Assembly: GCF_019929185.1 (NCBI RefSeq) | Contig: NZ_JAHZPC010000003.1 | Location: 124,001-188,000 of the forward strand | DNA: 64,000 nt | Reading direction: 5' to 3' | Source: Streptococcus parasanguinis | GTDB lineage: Bacteria; Bacillota; Bacilli; Lactobacillales; Streptococcaceae | Part shown: positions 46,022 through 56,016 of the stretch, one piece after another | How the letters are laid out: the number at the start of each line of letters is the position of its first letter | Position numbering within the stretch: the first letter of the stretch is position 1 | Translations under genes and position numbers: made by a program | The notes under the pieces: generated by a model | What the model was told of the DNA's origin: nothing | The model's database searches: none | The model's input: only the letters and a program-made list of their open reading frames with translations

Positions 46022-46810
46022 CTAATATTCCACAATAATATCTGTTTCAAGTTGACGTTTTAAGTAACGAATCATTTCTTTATAGCGATGGTATTTGGTT
46101 CGATTGGATTGATCCACTACAAGAAATCCTGACTGAAATTGGATGCCCTGAACCCCATCTTCTCCTTGGAAAACCAGTCCTTCCAACTGTGGTTTTAAGA
46201 CCGTCATATAATCGCTCTTCAGATCCCGCTCGCTATCAGAAGATAAGATCAAGAAATTACCGTCTGATACATAATACAAGCTTTCATTTGGCTTCAGATG
46301 ATGCGTTAACAAATAGTTGATTTGGTTTAAGGTCCGATTGTACTCTCTCGGTTGCAATTGGAAGAACAATTCCTCGTGCGACCAGTGAATGAGCAAGGCC
46401 TGAATCGTATCATTGGTTTGTCCGCCATAAGAAGCGATGCGGTTGCGGTAATCTGCGTAAGCTTCTGCCTCTTGATCCTTCACTTTTGCAATCTCTTTAA
46501 AGAGGTGATAGCGAATTCGGGTCAAGATTCCAATCAAGATCGGAAAACTAAAGAGCAAGAGCAAGGCTTGATGAAATGGGATATAGACAACACCCGCCAC
46601 CAAAAAGACAATCCCAAGGGCAAATGACAACAGGATGGTCCATGTCAACAATAAATCCGATAAAACAATAGCAGCAAATAATCCTAAAACAAAGAATAAT
46701 CCTTCTTCAATCAGAATCTCTCTTGCAAAAAACAAGCAGTAAAGTAAAAGAAGTACTTCGAAAACAATCAAAATCAGCAACCATCTACTTAACTTTTCCG
46801 TTTTTTTCAT
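46022..46810 (-). CDS. Membrane protein with a degenerate GGDEF domain (PssE/YdaK-like)
   Basis: A 262-residue protein with four or so hydrophobic segments in the first 100 residues (WLLILIVFEVLLLLYCLFF, GLFFVLGLFAAIVLSDLLL and others) and a cytoplasmic domain from about 135. That domain follows GGDEF topology, but the catalytic motif reads SDGNF in LYYVSDGNFLILS, so it cannot be an active cyclase. Five residues before it stands KPNE, exactly where the RxxD I-site lies in true GGDEF domains: a conservative Arg-Lys and Asp-Glu change. It abuts the epimerase gene with no gap. A role as nucleotide- or partner-sensing regulator of the synthase is inferred. Confidence 0.75.
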   Translation of the reverse strand: MKKTEKLSRWLLILIVFEVLLLLYCLFFAREILIEEGLFFVLGLFAAIVLSDLLLTWTILLSFALGIVFLVAGVVYIPFHQALLLLFSFPILIGILTRIRYHLFKEIAKVKDQEAEAYADYRNRIASYGGQTNDTIQALLIHWSHEELFFQLQPREYNRTLNQINYLLTHHLKPNESLYYVSDGNFLILSSDSERDLKSDYMTVLKPQLEGLVFQGEDGVQGIQFQSGFLVVDQSNRTKYHRYKEMIRYLKRQLETDIIVEY

Positions 46811-47965
46811 TTATTCTTTCTCTCCCTCATGAAATTCTTCGGCAGCCTCTCCCTGGCCAAAGTAATGTTTAATGGCTTGTACGATTCGCTCAGAAGCTCT
46901 TCCATCCCCATAAGGATTTCGCGCATTCGCCATTTCTAGATAAAGATGTTCATTGGTTAAGAGCTCTGTCATCGTCGTTTTGACGACATCAGGATCCGTT
47001 CCAACTAATTTCAAAGTTCCCGCTTTGACCCCTTCTGGGCGTTCCGTTGTATCGCGTAATACCAATACCGGTTTTCCTAATGATGGCGCCTCCTCTTGCA
47101 CCCCACCTGAATCCGACATGATAAAGTAACTTCTCGAAGCTAAGTTGTGGAAATCTAGTACATCTAGAGGCTCAATGAGGTGGATCCGATCATGATCTCC
47201 TAATAGATCGTTTGCCGCCTCTTGGACCGCTGGACTAAGATGCACTGGGTAAACCACTTCAATAGTCGGTTCTTGATCCACCATTTCTCTCAGAGCCCCA
47301 AAGACCGCTCGCATAGGTTGGCCTTGATTTTCTCTTCGATGCATGGTGACCAGGATGACTTTTTTAGCTGGATCCAATTGATCCAGTACTTCGTGGTGAT
47401 AGTCCTCTTGAACCGTTAGTTTCAGCGCATCAATGGCAGTATTTCCTGTCACCACAATAGAGGATTCCGGATGATTTTCTTTTAAGAGATTGGCCTTACT
47501 TTCGCCCGTCGGCGCAAAATACAGATCCGCTAAATCATCCGTCATTTGACGGTTCATCTCTTCTGGATACGGAGAATATTTATCAAAGGTTCTCAAACCA
47601 GCTTCGACGTGACCAATGCGGACTTGATTGTAAAAGGCAACCAGACTCGCCGCAAAGGTAGTAGTCGTATCTCCATGGACGAGCACCATATCCGGCTTTT
47701 CTTTTTTGATAACTGGATCTAATTGATTCAGAATTTTAGAGGTAATGTCTAATAAGGTCTGACTTTTCCCCATAATATCCAAATCGTAATCAGGTACGAT
47801 GTTAAAGGTTTCTAAAACCTGGTCCAACATTTGACGGTGCTGAGCAGTGACCACTGTGATGGTCTCAATAACCTCCTTTTGTTTTTGTAACTCCAGCACC
47901 AAAGGGGCCATCTTGATGGCCTCCGGTCGCGTCCCAAACACAACCATAATTTTCAATTTTCCCAT
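46811..47965 (-). CDS. wecB: UDP-N-acetylglucosamine 2-epimerase (non-hydrolysing)
   Basis: A 384-residue enzyme that interconverts UDP-GlcNAc and UDP-ManNAc. Family motifs are complete: VVFGTRPEAIKMAPLV, VTAQHRQMLDQVL, VHGDTTTTFAA, GHVEAGLRT, SDSGGVQEEAPSLG and RDTTERPEGV. It is also called mnaA. As first gene of the polysaccharide operon it suggests that ManNAc, or a derivative, is a building block. The promoter upstream is strong, and the start codon follows GGGAGAAG. Confidence 0.93.
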   Translation of the reverse strand: MGKLKIMVVFGTRPEAIKMAPLVLELQKQKEVIETITVVTAQHRQMLDQVLETFNIVPDYDLDIMGKSQTLLDITSKILNQLDPVIKKEKPDMVLVHGDTTTTFAASLVAFYNQVRIGHVEAGLRTFDKYSPYPEEMNRQMTDDLADLYFAPTGESKANLLKENHPESSIVVTGNTAIDALKLTVQEDYHHEVLDQLDPAKKVILVTMHRRENQGQPMRAVFGALREMVDQEPTIEVVYPVHLSPAVQEAANDLLGDHDRIHLIEPLDVLDFHNLASRSYFIMSDSGGVQEEAPSLGKPVLVLRDTTERPEGVKAGTLKLVGTDPDVVKTTMTELLTNEHLYLEMANARNPYGDGRASERIVQAIKHYFGQGEAAEEFHEGEKE

Positions 47966-48027
47966 AAACTTCTCCCGTTGACATGCATGTAATTCAACAT
48001 TTTTTTAAATTGTGTACATCTTTTTTC

Positions 48028-48056
48028 ATTCTACCGCCAATGACTTTAAATGTCAA
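48028..48056 (-). promoter_or_regulatory. Promoter of the polysaccharide operon
   Basis: Perfect TTGACA (48051-48056), 17-base spacer, TAGAAT (48028-48033). The leader is about 56 bases and contains the 10-bp palindrome ACATGCATGT (47981-47990). The rest of 47966-48250 is very AT-rich, with an AATAATT/AATTATT inverted repeat near 48210, and no ORF of note. Confidence 0.82.
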
Positions 48057-48250
48057 ACCGATTTTGGGTTTTATAAAGAAATTACTAATAGTTAGTCATT
48101 TTATTATTTTGGTGTTTAGAATACATATCCATATAATCACTAATTGTAAGTATTTACAGCACGACTTTTACCGGGCTAATATTTTTGGTAAAAAAATAAT
48201 TCAATAATTATACAATTATTTTTCAAATAATAAATTTTTATAATTTTTTC

Positions 48251-48281
48251 AAAAAAAGCCGGAACTTGTAGTTCCGACTTA
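48251..48281 (-). terminator. rpoBC operon terminator
   Basis: AGTCGGAAC/GTTCCGGCT stem with loop TACAA and seven T on the minus strand, 6 bases after the rpoC stop. Confidence 0.92.
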
Positions 48282-48286
48282 TTTTC

Positions 48287-51200
48287 TTATTTTTCTACGA
48301 CTTCAGCTGTTTGAACTTCATCGACTGTTCCATCTGTTAATGGCACTTCTTCGATGATTTCAACTTCATTGACTGCTTGTGGTTCCAAGTTACGGTAACG
48401 AGCCATACCTGTACCTGCAGGAATAATCTTACCAATGATAACATTTTCCTTAAGTCCAAGGAGATGGTCTTTCTTACCACGGATCGCTGCGTCAGTAAGG
48501 ACACGAGTTGTTTCCTGGAAGGAAGCCGCTGACAAGAAACTGTTGGTTTCAAGAGAGGCTTTGGTGATTCCCATAAGGACTGGACGTGCAGTCGCAGGAA
48601 CTCCACCAGAGATAAGGACATCCTTATTAGCATCTGTAAAGTCTGTGATATCCATGAGCGTACCCATGAGAAGGTCTGTATCTCCTGGATCCATGACACG
48701 TACTTTACGAATCATTTGACGCACCATTACCTCGATGTGTTTGTCGCCGATTTCTACCCCTTGGCTACGGTATACTTTTTGTACTTCCGCAAGGAGGTAA
48801 GTTTCAACTGACAAGACATCACGTACAGCAAGGAGACGTTTTGGTTGAATAGATCCTTCTGTCAGAGCATCACCACGAGAGACTTGATCTCCCACTTCGA
48901 CTTTCATGCGGGCAGTGTAAGGGACAACATATTCGCCCTCACCAGTTGCTCCGCTAACAAAGACTTTCTTGGTCCGTGTAGAAGCATCTTCTTCGATGGC
49001 TGTGACTTCCCCTTTGACCTCAGTGATGACCGCTTCCCCTTTTGGATTGCGGGCTTCAAAGATTTCTTGGACACGAGGAAGACCTTGAGTGATATCGGTA
49101 TTTGAGGCAACCCCACCCGTGTGGAAGGTACGCATGGTCAACTGTGTACCAGGTTCCCCGATAGATTGGGCAGCGATGGTTCCGACTGCTTCACCCACTT
49201 CAACCGCATCACCAGTCGCCAAGTTGATACCATAACAGTGACGGCAGACACCATGGCGGGTGTTACATGTAAAGACAGAGCGGATAGTGACTTCTTCCAC
49301 ACCAGCTTTGACAATTTCACGTGCTAGGTCTTCTGAAATCAAGGTATCTGGACCAACGATGACTTCACCTGTTTCAGGATGTTTAACAGATTTCTTGGTA
49401 TAACGACCAGTCAAACGTTCTTCGAGTGGTTCGATCATTTCCTTACCATCAGTAATGGCACGGATCACAAGTCCACGATCTGTTCCACAGTCGTCTTCAC
49501 GGATAATGACGTCTTGGGCCACGTCAACCAAACGACGAGTCAAGTAACCTGAGTCGGCTGTCTTCAAGGCCGTATCGGTCATCCCTTTACGGGCACCGTG
49601 AGTTGAGAAGAACATTTCGAGTACTGACAAACCTTCGCGGAAGTTTGACAGGATTGGCAATTCCATGATCCGTCCGTTTGGAGCGGCCATCAAACCACGC
49701 ATACCGGCAAGTTGCGAGAAGTTTGAGATGTTACCACGGGCTCCAGAGTCCATCATCATAACGATTGGGTTCTTCGGATCTTGGTTATCTACCAAGCGTT
49801 TTTCCAATTTTTCACGGGCTGCACGCCATTCAGCTGTAACGGCATTGTAGCGTTCGTCATCTGTGATCAAACCACGACGGAATTGTTTGGTGATTTGTTC
49901 TACACGTTTGTGAGATTCTTCAATGATTTCTGCCTTGTCTTCAACGACCGGAATATCGGCAATCCCCACTGTCAAACCAGCAAGGGTTGAGTGATGGTAA
50001 CCCAAATCTTTCAAGCGGTCCAAGAAAGCAGATGTTTCGGTTGTACGGAAGCGTTTGAAGATTTCTGCGATGATATTTCCAAGATTTTTCTTCTTGAATG
50101 GAACGTTTAATTCCAATTTCTCAATCGCTGCTTTGACATCTTGACCAGGCTCCAAGAAGTACTTAGCTGGAACGCCTTCTGTCAAGTTGGCATTATTTGG
50201 CTCTTGAAGGTATGGAAGTTCTGCAGGCATGATATCGTTAAAGAGGATCTTACCAACAGTTGTCAAGAGAATCTTGTGTTGTTGCGCTTCTGTCCATGGT
50301 TTGTTCAAGCTATCTGTCGCAATTCCGACACGGGTATGCAAGTGAACATAGCCATTGCGAAGGGCCATGACCGCTTCATCACGGTCTTTAAAGACCATGC
50401 CTTCGCCTTCACGACCAGCTTCTTCCATAGTGAGGTAGTAGTTCCCCAATACCATATCCTGAGATGGGGTAACAACTGGTTTACCGTCTTTTGGATTCAA
50501 GATGTGCTCAGCAGCCAACATCAAGATACGAGCTTCTGCTTGGGCTTCTTCTGAAAGCGGTACGTGGATGGCCATTTGGTCACCGTCAAAGTCGGCATTG
50601 TAGGCTTCACAGACAAGTGGGTGCAAGCGAAGGGCTTTCCCGTCAATCAAGACAGGTTCAAAGGCTTGGATCCCCAAACGGTGAAGGGTCGGTGCGCGGT
50701 TCAAGAGAACTGGGTGTTCTTTGATCACTTCTTCTAGGATATCCCAGATGCGTTCATCTCCACGTTCGACCAAGCGTTTTGCAGCTTTGACGTTTTGCAC
50801 GATATCACGCGCAACGATTTCACGCATCACGAATGGTTTGAAGAGCTCGATCGCCATTTCACGTGGCACACCACATTGGTACATTTTAAGAGTTGGACCA
50901 ACGGCGATAACGGAACGTCCTGAGAAGTCAACCCGTTTACCGAGCAAGTTTTGACGGAAGCGTCCTTGTTTCCCTTTGAGCATGTGGCTCAAGGATTTTA
51001 ATGGACGGCTACCTGGTCCTGTGATCGGACGACCACGACGACCGTTGTCGATCAAAGCATCGACAGCTTCTTGGAGCATCCGTTTTTCGTTTTGCACGAT
51101 GATACCTGGTGCATTCAACTCAAGCAAACGAGCCAAACGGTTGTTCCGGTTAATTACCCGGCGATAAAGGTCATTCAAGTCAGAGGCGGCAAAACGGCCA

Positions 51201-51940
51201 CCATCCAATTGGACCATCGGACGAAGATCTGGTGGAATAACAGGAAGGATGTTGAGGACCATCCATTCGGGCTTGTTGCCAGATTTATAGAAGGCATCCA
51301 AGACATCCAAACGACGCACAGCCTTCACACGTTTTTGACCAGTTGCAGTCTTCAATTCTTCTTTCAAGAGAGCAATTTCAGCTTCCAGATCCACTTGTTT
51401 CAAGAGGTCTTGGATGGCTTCTGCACCCATCTTAGCTACAAAGGAACCTGGTCCGTATTCACGCAAGCGTTCACGGTATTCACGTTCTGTCATGATGGAT
51501 TTGTGCTCAAGTGGAGTATCTTTTGGATCGATCACCACATAAGCTGCGAAGTAGATGACTTCTTCAAGGGCACGAGGGCTCATATCCAAGGTCAATCCCA
51601 TACGAGAAGGGATTCCTTTGAAGTACCAGATGTGTGATACAGGTGCTTTCAACTCGATGTGCCCCATGCGTTCACGACGAACTTTCGCACGTGTTACTTC
51701 AACCCCACAGCGGTCACAAACAATCCCTTTGTAACGGATTCGTTTGTATTTCCCACACGCACATTCCCAGTCTTTTGTAGGTCCAAAGATGACTTCATCA
51801 AAGAGACCCTCACGTTCTGGTTTCAATGTACGGTAGTTGATTGTTTCAGGTTTCTTGACCTCTCCATAAGACCATGAACGGACCTTGCTTGGAGAAGCTA
51901 GGGTGATTTGCATACTTTTAAAACGATTTACATCAACCAC
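48287..51940 (-). CDS. rpoC: RNA polymerase beta' subunit
   Basis: A 1217-residue catalytic subunit. The N-terminal zinc site ([20 protein letters not shown]), the Mg2+ motif NADFDGDQM (active centre), the bridge-helix/trigger-loop regions ([21 protein letters not shown]) and the second zinc site ([10 protein letters not shown] to CRHCYG) are all present. Length is normal for streptococci. It follows rpoB by 155 bases with no clear terminator. Confidence 0.98.
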   Translation of the reverse strand: MVDVNRFKSMQITLASPSKVRSWSYGEVKKPETINYRTLKPEREGLFDEVIFGPTKDWECACGKYKRIRYKGIVCDRCGVEVTRAKVRRERMGHIELKAPVSHIWYFKGIPSRMGLTLDMSPRALEEVIYFAAYVVIDPKDTPLEHKSIMTEREYRERLREYGPGSFVAKMGAEAIQDLLKQVDLEAEIALLKEELKTATGQKRVKAVRRLDVLDAFYKSGNKPEWMVLNILPVIPPDLRPMVQLDGGRFAASDLNDLYRRVINRNNRLARLLELNAPGIIVQNEKRMLQEAVDALIDNGRRGRPITGPGSRPLKSLSHMLKGKQGRFRQNLLGKRVDFSGRSVIAVGPTLKMYQCGVPREMAIELFKPFVMREIVARDIVQNVKAAKRLVERGDERIWDILEEVIKEHPVLLNRAPTLHRLGIQAFEPVLIDGKALRLHPLVCEAYNADFDGDQMAIHVPLSEEAQAEARILMLAAEHILNPKDGKPVVTPSQDMVLGNYYLTMEEAGREGEGMVFKDRDEAVMALRNGYVHLHTRVGIATDSLNKPWTEAQQHKILLTTVGKILFNDIMPAELPYLQEPNNANLTEGVPAKYFLEPGQDVKAAIEKLELNVPFKKKNLGNIIAEIFKRFRTTETSAFLDRLKDLGYHHSTLAGLTVGIADIPVVEDKAEIIEESHKRVEQITKQFRRGLITDDERYNAVTAEWRAAREKLEKRLVDNQDPKNPIVMMMDSGARGNISNFSQLAGMRGLMAAPNGRIMELPILSNFREGLSVLEMFFSTHGARKGMTDTALKTADSGYLTRRLVDVAQDVIIREDDCGTDRGLVIRAITDGKEMIEPLEERLTGRYTKKSVKHPETGEVIVGPDTLISEDLAREIVKAGVEEVTIRSVFTCNTRHGVCRHCYGINLATGDAVEVGEAVGTIAAQSIGEPGTQLTMRTFHTGGVASNTDITQGLPRVQEIFEARNPKGEAVITEVKGEVTAIEEDASTRTKKVFVSGATGEGEYVVPYTARMKVEVGDQVSRGDALTEGSIQPKRLLAVRDVLSVETYLLAEVQKVYRSQGVEIGDKHIEVMVRQMIRKVRVMDPGDTDLLMGTLMDITDFTDANKDVLISGGVPATARPVLMGITKASLETNSFLSAASFQETTRVLTDAAIRGKKDHLLGLKENVIIGKIIPAGTGMARYRNLEPQAVNEVEIIEEVPLTDGTVDEVQTAEVVEK

Positions 51941-52095
51941 TATTTCTTACCTTTCCTTGTTTTCATACTTGTTTCATTTGGATACAGCTTAGGTGGGGAA
52001 AGAAAACTTTCTTGCCACCTCCTTGTGTCTGTATCTTGTTATCGAATCATCCTGTCAGAAGCATTGGTTTCTCACAAGACAATCATTTTTACTGA

Positions 52096-55000
52096 TTATT
52101 TTTCTGATTCTTCAGCATCAAAGGCTGCTTTTGCTTCCTTGGCTGCTTTTTCACGTGCTTTTTCAAGGTCATCCACATGAATCACATCATCGTCTTCCCC
52201 TTCATCGAGGTCACGAAGTTCCACTTCTTGATCATCTTCGTCCAAGACACGCATGTCAAGACCAAGAGATTGCAATTCTTTGACAAGAACGCGGAAGGAT
52301 TCTGGTACACCTGGTTTTGGAATTGGTTTACCTTTGGTAATCGCTTCATAAGCTTTCAAACGTCCGTTGACATCATCTGACTTGTAAGTCAAGATTTCTT
52401 GAAGGACATTTGATGCACCATAAGCCTCAAGGGCCCACACTTCCATTTCCCCGAAACGTTGTCCACCAAACTGAGCTTTCCCTCCGAGTGGTTGTTGGGT
52501 AACCATTGAGTAAGGTCCGACTGAACGGGCATGGAGTTTATCATCAACCATGTGGTGAAGCTTGATCATGTACATGACACCGACAGAAACACGGTTGTCA
52601 AACGGCTCACCTGTACGTCCATCGTAAAGAATCGTCTTGGCATCACTATCCATACCAGCTTCTTTCACAGTATCCCAGAGGTCTTCTGAGCTTGCTCCGT
52701 CAAAGACTGGTGTTGCGATGTGAATACCCAAGTTACGAGCGGCCATACCAAGGTGAAGTTCCATAACCTGACCGATATTCATACGTGATGGCACCCCAAG
52801 AGGGTTCAACATGATATCAACCGGTGTACCGTCTGGAAGGTAAGGCATATCTTCAACTGGAACAATACGAGACACAACCCCTTTGTTTCCGTGACGACCG
52901 GCCATCTTATCTCCGACGCGGATCTTGCGTTTTTGTGCGATGTAAACACGAACCAACATGTTGACACCCGATTGCAATTCATCTCCGTTTGCACGTGTAA
53001 AGATCTTAACATCGCGAACAACTCCATCTCCACCGTGAGGTACACGGAGTGATGTATCCCGCACTTCACGAGATTTATCTCCAAAGATCGCGTGAAGGAG
53101 ACGTTCTTCAGCAGAAAGGTCTTTTTCACCCTTCGGTGTGACCTTACCGACAAGGATATCGCCTTCTTTTACTTCCGCACCAATACGGATAATACCTGTT
53201 TCATCCAAGTCACGAAGAGCATCTTCCCCGACGTTTGGAATTTCACGGGTAATTTCTTCAGGGCCTAACTTGGTATCGCGTGTTTCTGATTCGAATTCTT
53301 CCAAGTGAACAGATGTGTAGACATCTTCTTTCACCAAGCGTTCGCTCATGATAACGGCATCCTCGAAGTTATACCCTTCCCAAGTCATGTAAGCGACGAT
53401 TGGGTTTTGACCAAGGGCCATTTCCCCTTTTTCCATCGATGGACCGTCAGCAATAAAGTCGCCTTTTTCAACAACATCGCCAACTTTTACAAGGGTACGT
53501 TGGTTGTAAGCCGTACCTGAGTTTGAACGACGGAATTTTTGGATGTGATATACATCAAGAGATCCATCTTCCCGACGAACTTCTACCTTGTCTGCATCCG
53601 CGTAAGTAACTTTACCATCGTGTTGAGCAATGACTGCAGCTCCTGAGTCATGGGCAGCTTGGTATTCCATACCAGTACCCACATAAGGGGCTTTTGGATC
53701 AATCAATGGCACAGCCTGACGTTGCATGTTGGCACCCATGAGGGCACGGTTGGAGTCATCGTTTTCCAAGAAAGGAATACATGCTGTCGCAACGGCAACT
53801 ACTTGTTTTGGAGACACGTCCATGTAGTCGACTTGATCAGATGGGAATTCCTGGTTGTTACCACGGTGACGTCCCATAACGATTGGCTCAGCAAAGCCAC
53901 CTTTTTCGTTCAACTTAGAGTTGGCCTGAGCGACGATGTACTCATCTTCTTCATCGGCTGTCAACCAAACGATTTCGTTGGTCACTACACCTTTTTCACG
54001 GTCCACTTTACGGTATGGCGTTTGAATGAAACCATATTTGTTCAAGTGTCCATAAGATGACAAGTTGTTGATCAAACCGATGTTTGGTCCTTCAGGTGTT
54101 TCGATTGGACACATACGACCATAGTGGGTATAGTGCACGTCACGCACTTCATATCCGGCACGGTCACGTGTCAAACCGCCAGGCCCTAAGGCAGACAAAC
54201 GACGTTTGTGAGACAACTCAGAAAGTGGGTTGTGTTGGTCCATGAACTGTGACAATTGGGAAGATCCAAAGAATTCTTTAATTGCTGCAGTTACTGGACG
54301 AATGTTAATAATTTGTTGTGGTGTCAAGACATCGTTATCTTGTACAGACATCCGTTCGCGAACGTTTCGTTCCATCCGTGAAAGTCCAAGACGCACTTGG
54401 TTGGCAAGCAATTCACCAACGGCACGAATCCGACGGTTTCCAAGGTGGTCGATATCATCCACGCGGCCAAGACCTTCTGCAAGGTTCAAGAAATAGCTCA
54501 TTTCTGCCAAGATATCAGCTGGAGTTACGATGCGCACTTTGTCAGATGGGTTGGCATTTCCGATGATGGTAACAACGCGGTCTGGATCTGTTGGAGCAAC
54601 AACTTTGAATTTTTGCAATTCTACTGGCTCTGTCAAAACAGCAGCATCATTTGGAATGTAGGTGATTTTGTTCAAACCGTTATCCAATTGTTCAGAGATG
54701 CTGTCGATGACATCGCGCGTCATGACAGTACCAGCTTCTACAAGGATTTCCCCTGTTTCAGCATCTACCAATGGTTCTGCGATGGTTTGGTTCAACAAGC
54801 GGTTCTTGATATTGAGTTTCTTGTTGATCTTGTAGCGACCGACAGGAGCCAAGTCATAACGACGTGGATCAAAGAAACGAGCTACCAACAAGCTGCGTGA
54901 GCTTTCCGCTGTTTTTGGTTCACCCGGACGAAGACGCTCGTAGATTTCTTTGAGGGCTTCATCTGTCCGTGAATCCATTGGATTTTTGTGGATATCTTTT

Positions 55001-55665
55001 TCAATGGTATTACGAACCAATTCGCTATCCCCAAAGATATCGATGATTTCATCATCTCCAGAGAATCCAAGAGCACGCACAAGAGTTGTAAATGGAATCT
55101 TACGTGTGCGGTCGATACGTGTGTAAGCAATGTCTTTTGAGTCGGTTTCAAGCTCTAACCAAGCCCCACGGTTAGGGATAACAGTTGATCCATAACCAAC
55201 TTTACCATTCTTGTCCACCTTATCATTGAAGTAGACACCTGGTGAGCGGACCAACTGAGATACGATAATCCGTTCTCCACCATTGATGATGAAGGTTCCC
55301 ATTTCAGTCATGATTGGGAAATCACCAAAGAAAACTTCTTGGGTCTTGATTTCACCTGTTTCTTTGTTGACCAAACGGAAGGTCACAAAGATTGGTGCTG
55401 AGTAGCTAGCATCGTGGATGCGCGCTTCTTCAAGCGAATACTTAGGTTCACGGATTTCATAACCCACAAATTCCAATTCCATTGTATCCGTGAAGTTTGA
55501 GATGGGAAGTACATCTTCAAATACTTCCTTCAAGCCATGATCCAAGAAATCTTTGAATGAGTCTGTCTGGATTTCAATCAAGTTTGGTAAATCAAGAACC
55601 TCTTTGATTCTTGAAAAACTACGACGGGTCCGATGTTTCCCGTATTGAACGTCATGTCCTGCCAA
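52096..55665 (-). CDS. rpoB: RNA polymerase beta subunit
   Basis: A 1189-residue subunit. The rifampicin region reads [19 protein letters not shown] followed by [13 protein letters not shown]; the Asp, His and Ser positions usually changed in resistant strains are wild type. The C-terminus is acidic ([13 protein letters not shown]), typical of streptococcal RpoB. The long leader contains a terminator-like hairpin. It is co-transcribed with rpoC. Confidence 0.98.
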   Translation of the reverse strand: MAGHDVQYGKHRTRRSFSRIKEVLDLPNLIEIQTDSFKDFLDHGLKEVFEDVLPISNFTDTMELEFVGYEIREPKYSLEEARIHDASYSAPIFVTFRLVNKETGEIKTQEVFFGDFPIMTEMGTFIINGGERIIVSQLVRSPGVYFNDKVDKNGKVGYGSTVIPNRGAWLELETDSKDIAYTRIDRTRKIPFTTLVRALGFSGDDEIIDIFGDSELVRNTIEKDIHKNPMDSRTDEALKEIYERLRPGEPKTAESSRSLLVARFFDPRRYDLAPVGRYKINKKLNIKNRLLNQTIAEPLVDAETGEILVEAGTVMTRDVIDSISEQLDNGLNKITYIPNDAAVLTEPVELQKFKVVAPTDPDRVVTIIGNANPSDKVRIVTPADILAEMSYFLNLAEGLGRVDDIDHLGNRRIRAVGELLANQVRLGLSRMERNVRERMSVQDNDVLTPQQIINIRPVTAAIKEFFGSSQLSQFMDQHNPLSELSHKRRLSALGPGGLTRDRAGYEVRDVHYTHYGRMCPIETPEGPNIGLINNLSSYGHLNKYGFIQTPYRKVDREKGVVTNEIVWLTADEEDEYIVAQANSKLNEKGGFAEPIVMGRHRGNNQEFPSDQVDYMDVSPKQVVAVATACIPFLENDDSNRALMGANMQRQAVPLIDPKAPYVGTGMEYQAAHDSGAAVIAQHDGKVTYADADKVEVRREDGSLDVYHIQKFRRSNSGTAYNQRTLVKVGDVVEKGDFIADGPSMEKGEMALGQNPIVAYMTWEGYNFEDAVIMSERLVKEDVYTSVHLEEFESETRDTKLGPEEITREIPNVGEDALRDLDETGIIRIGAEVKEGDILVGKVTPKGEKDLSAEERLLHAIFGDKSREVRDTSLRVPHGGDGVVRDVKIFTRANGDELQSGVNMLVRVYIAQKRKIRVGDKMAGRHGNKGVVSRIVPVEDMPYLPDGTPVDIMLNPLGVPSRMNIGQVMELHLGMAARNLGIHIATPVFDGASSEDLWDTVKEAGMDSDAKTILYDGRTGEPFDNRVSVGVMYMIKLHHMVDDKLHARSVGPYSMVTQQPLGGKAQFGGQRFGEMEVWALEAYGASNVLQEILTYKSDDVNGRLKAYEAITKGKPIPKPGVPESFRVLVKELQSLGLDMRVLDEDDQEVELRDLDEGEDDDVIHVDDLEKAREKAAKEAKAAFDAEESEK

Positions 55666-55951
55666 AGTTTTTAGCTCCTTTTTCCATACTAGGATAGCTT
55701 GGTAAAATGACTTTCACCACCTATCCGGTTTTAACTACAATTGTGTGATTTGCATCACGTGAAGAGCTATCTCTTCACCTCATTCGTCGCTTTTTGTAAT
55801 TTTTAGAAAAATTAAATTTGTGTAACAAACTAGGATTTTTCTGAAAAATAGGCACAAAAAGAGCAGCTAAATCGACTTATTCAAGTAAGATTTAACTGCT
55901 GTAAGCTCTTATTTGGACAATATTTCAAATAAAGCACACGACAAATTAGTT
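55666..55951 (-). promoter_or_regulatory. rpoB 5' leader with attenuator-like hairpins (Lacto-rpoB candidate)
   Basis: The predicted rpoB transcript has a leader of about 285 bases. At 55860-55910 it forms AGCAGTTAAATC/GATTTAGCTGCT with loop TTACTTGAATAAGTC, followed by CTTTTTG, a terminator-like signal only 40 to 90 bases after the start. A second hairpin, GTGAAGAG/CTCTTCAC, lies near 55760-55779. The Lacto-rpoB RNA motif of lactic acid bacteria sits in this position, and I suggest this is it. No ORF is present. Confidence 0.5.
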
Positions 55952-55957
55952 ATCACT

Positions 55958-55986
55958 ATTATACCGTTTTTTGCTCCAAAAATCAA
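55958..55986 (-). promoter_or_regulatory. rpoB promoter
   Basis: TTGATT (55981-55986), spacer 17, TATAAT (55958-55963) on the minus strand. The predicted start is about 55951. Confidence 0.85.
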
Positions 55987-56016
55987 GGCTTTCTCCAGGT
56001 TTTCTACTGGATCAGA

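Noticed and set aside
48180-48240. TTGAAA and TATAAT in the AT-rich gap before wecB as the operon promoter
   Set aside because: The two boxes are only about 8 bases apart; the TTGACA-17-TAGAAT pair nearer the gene is far better.
53650-54060. Long plus-strand open frames opposite rpoB, and similar ones opposite rpoC, rel, groEL and pbp1b
   Set aside because: They are antisense shadows of highly conserved genes, lack ribosome sites and are rich in residues typical of reverse-complement reading.
52096-55665. Rifampicin-resistance substitution in RpoB
   Set aside because: The Asp, His and Ser positions of the central rif region are the usual wild-type residues.
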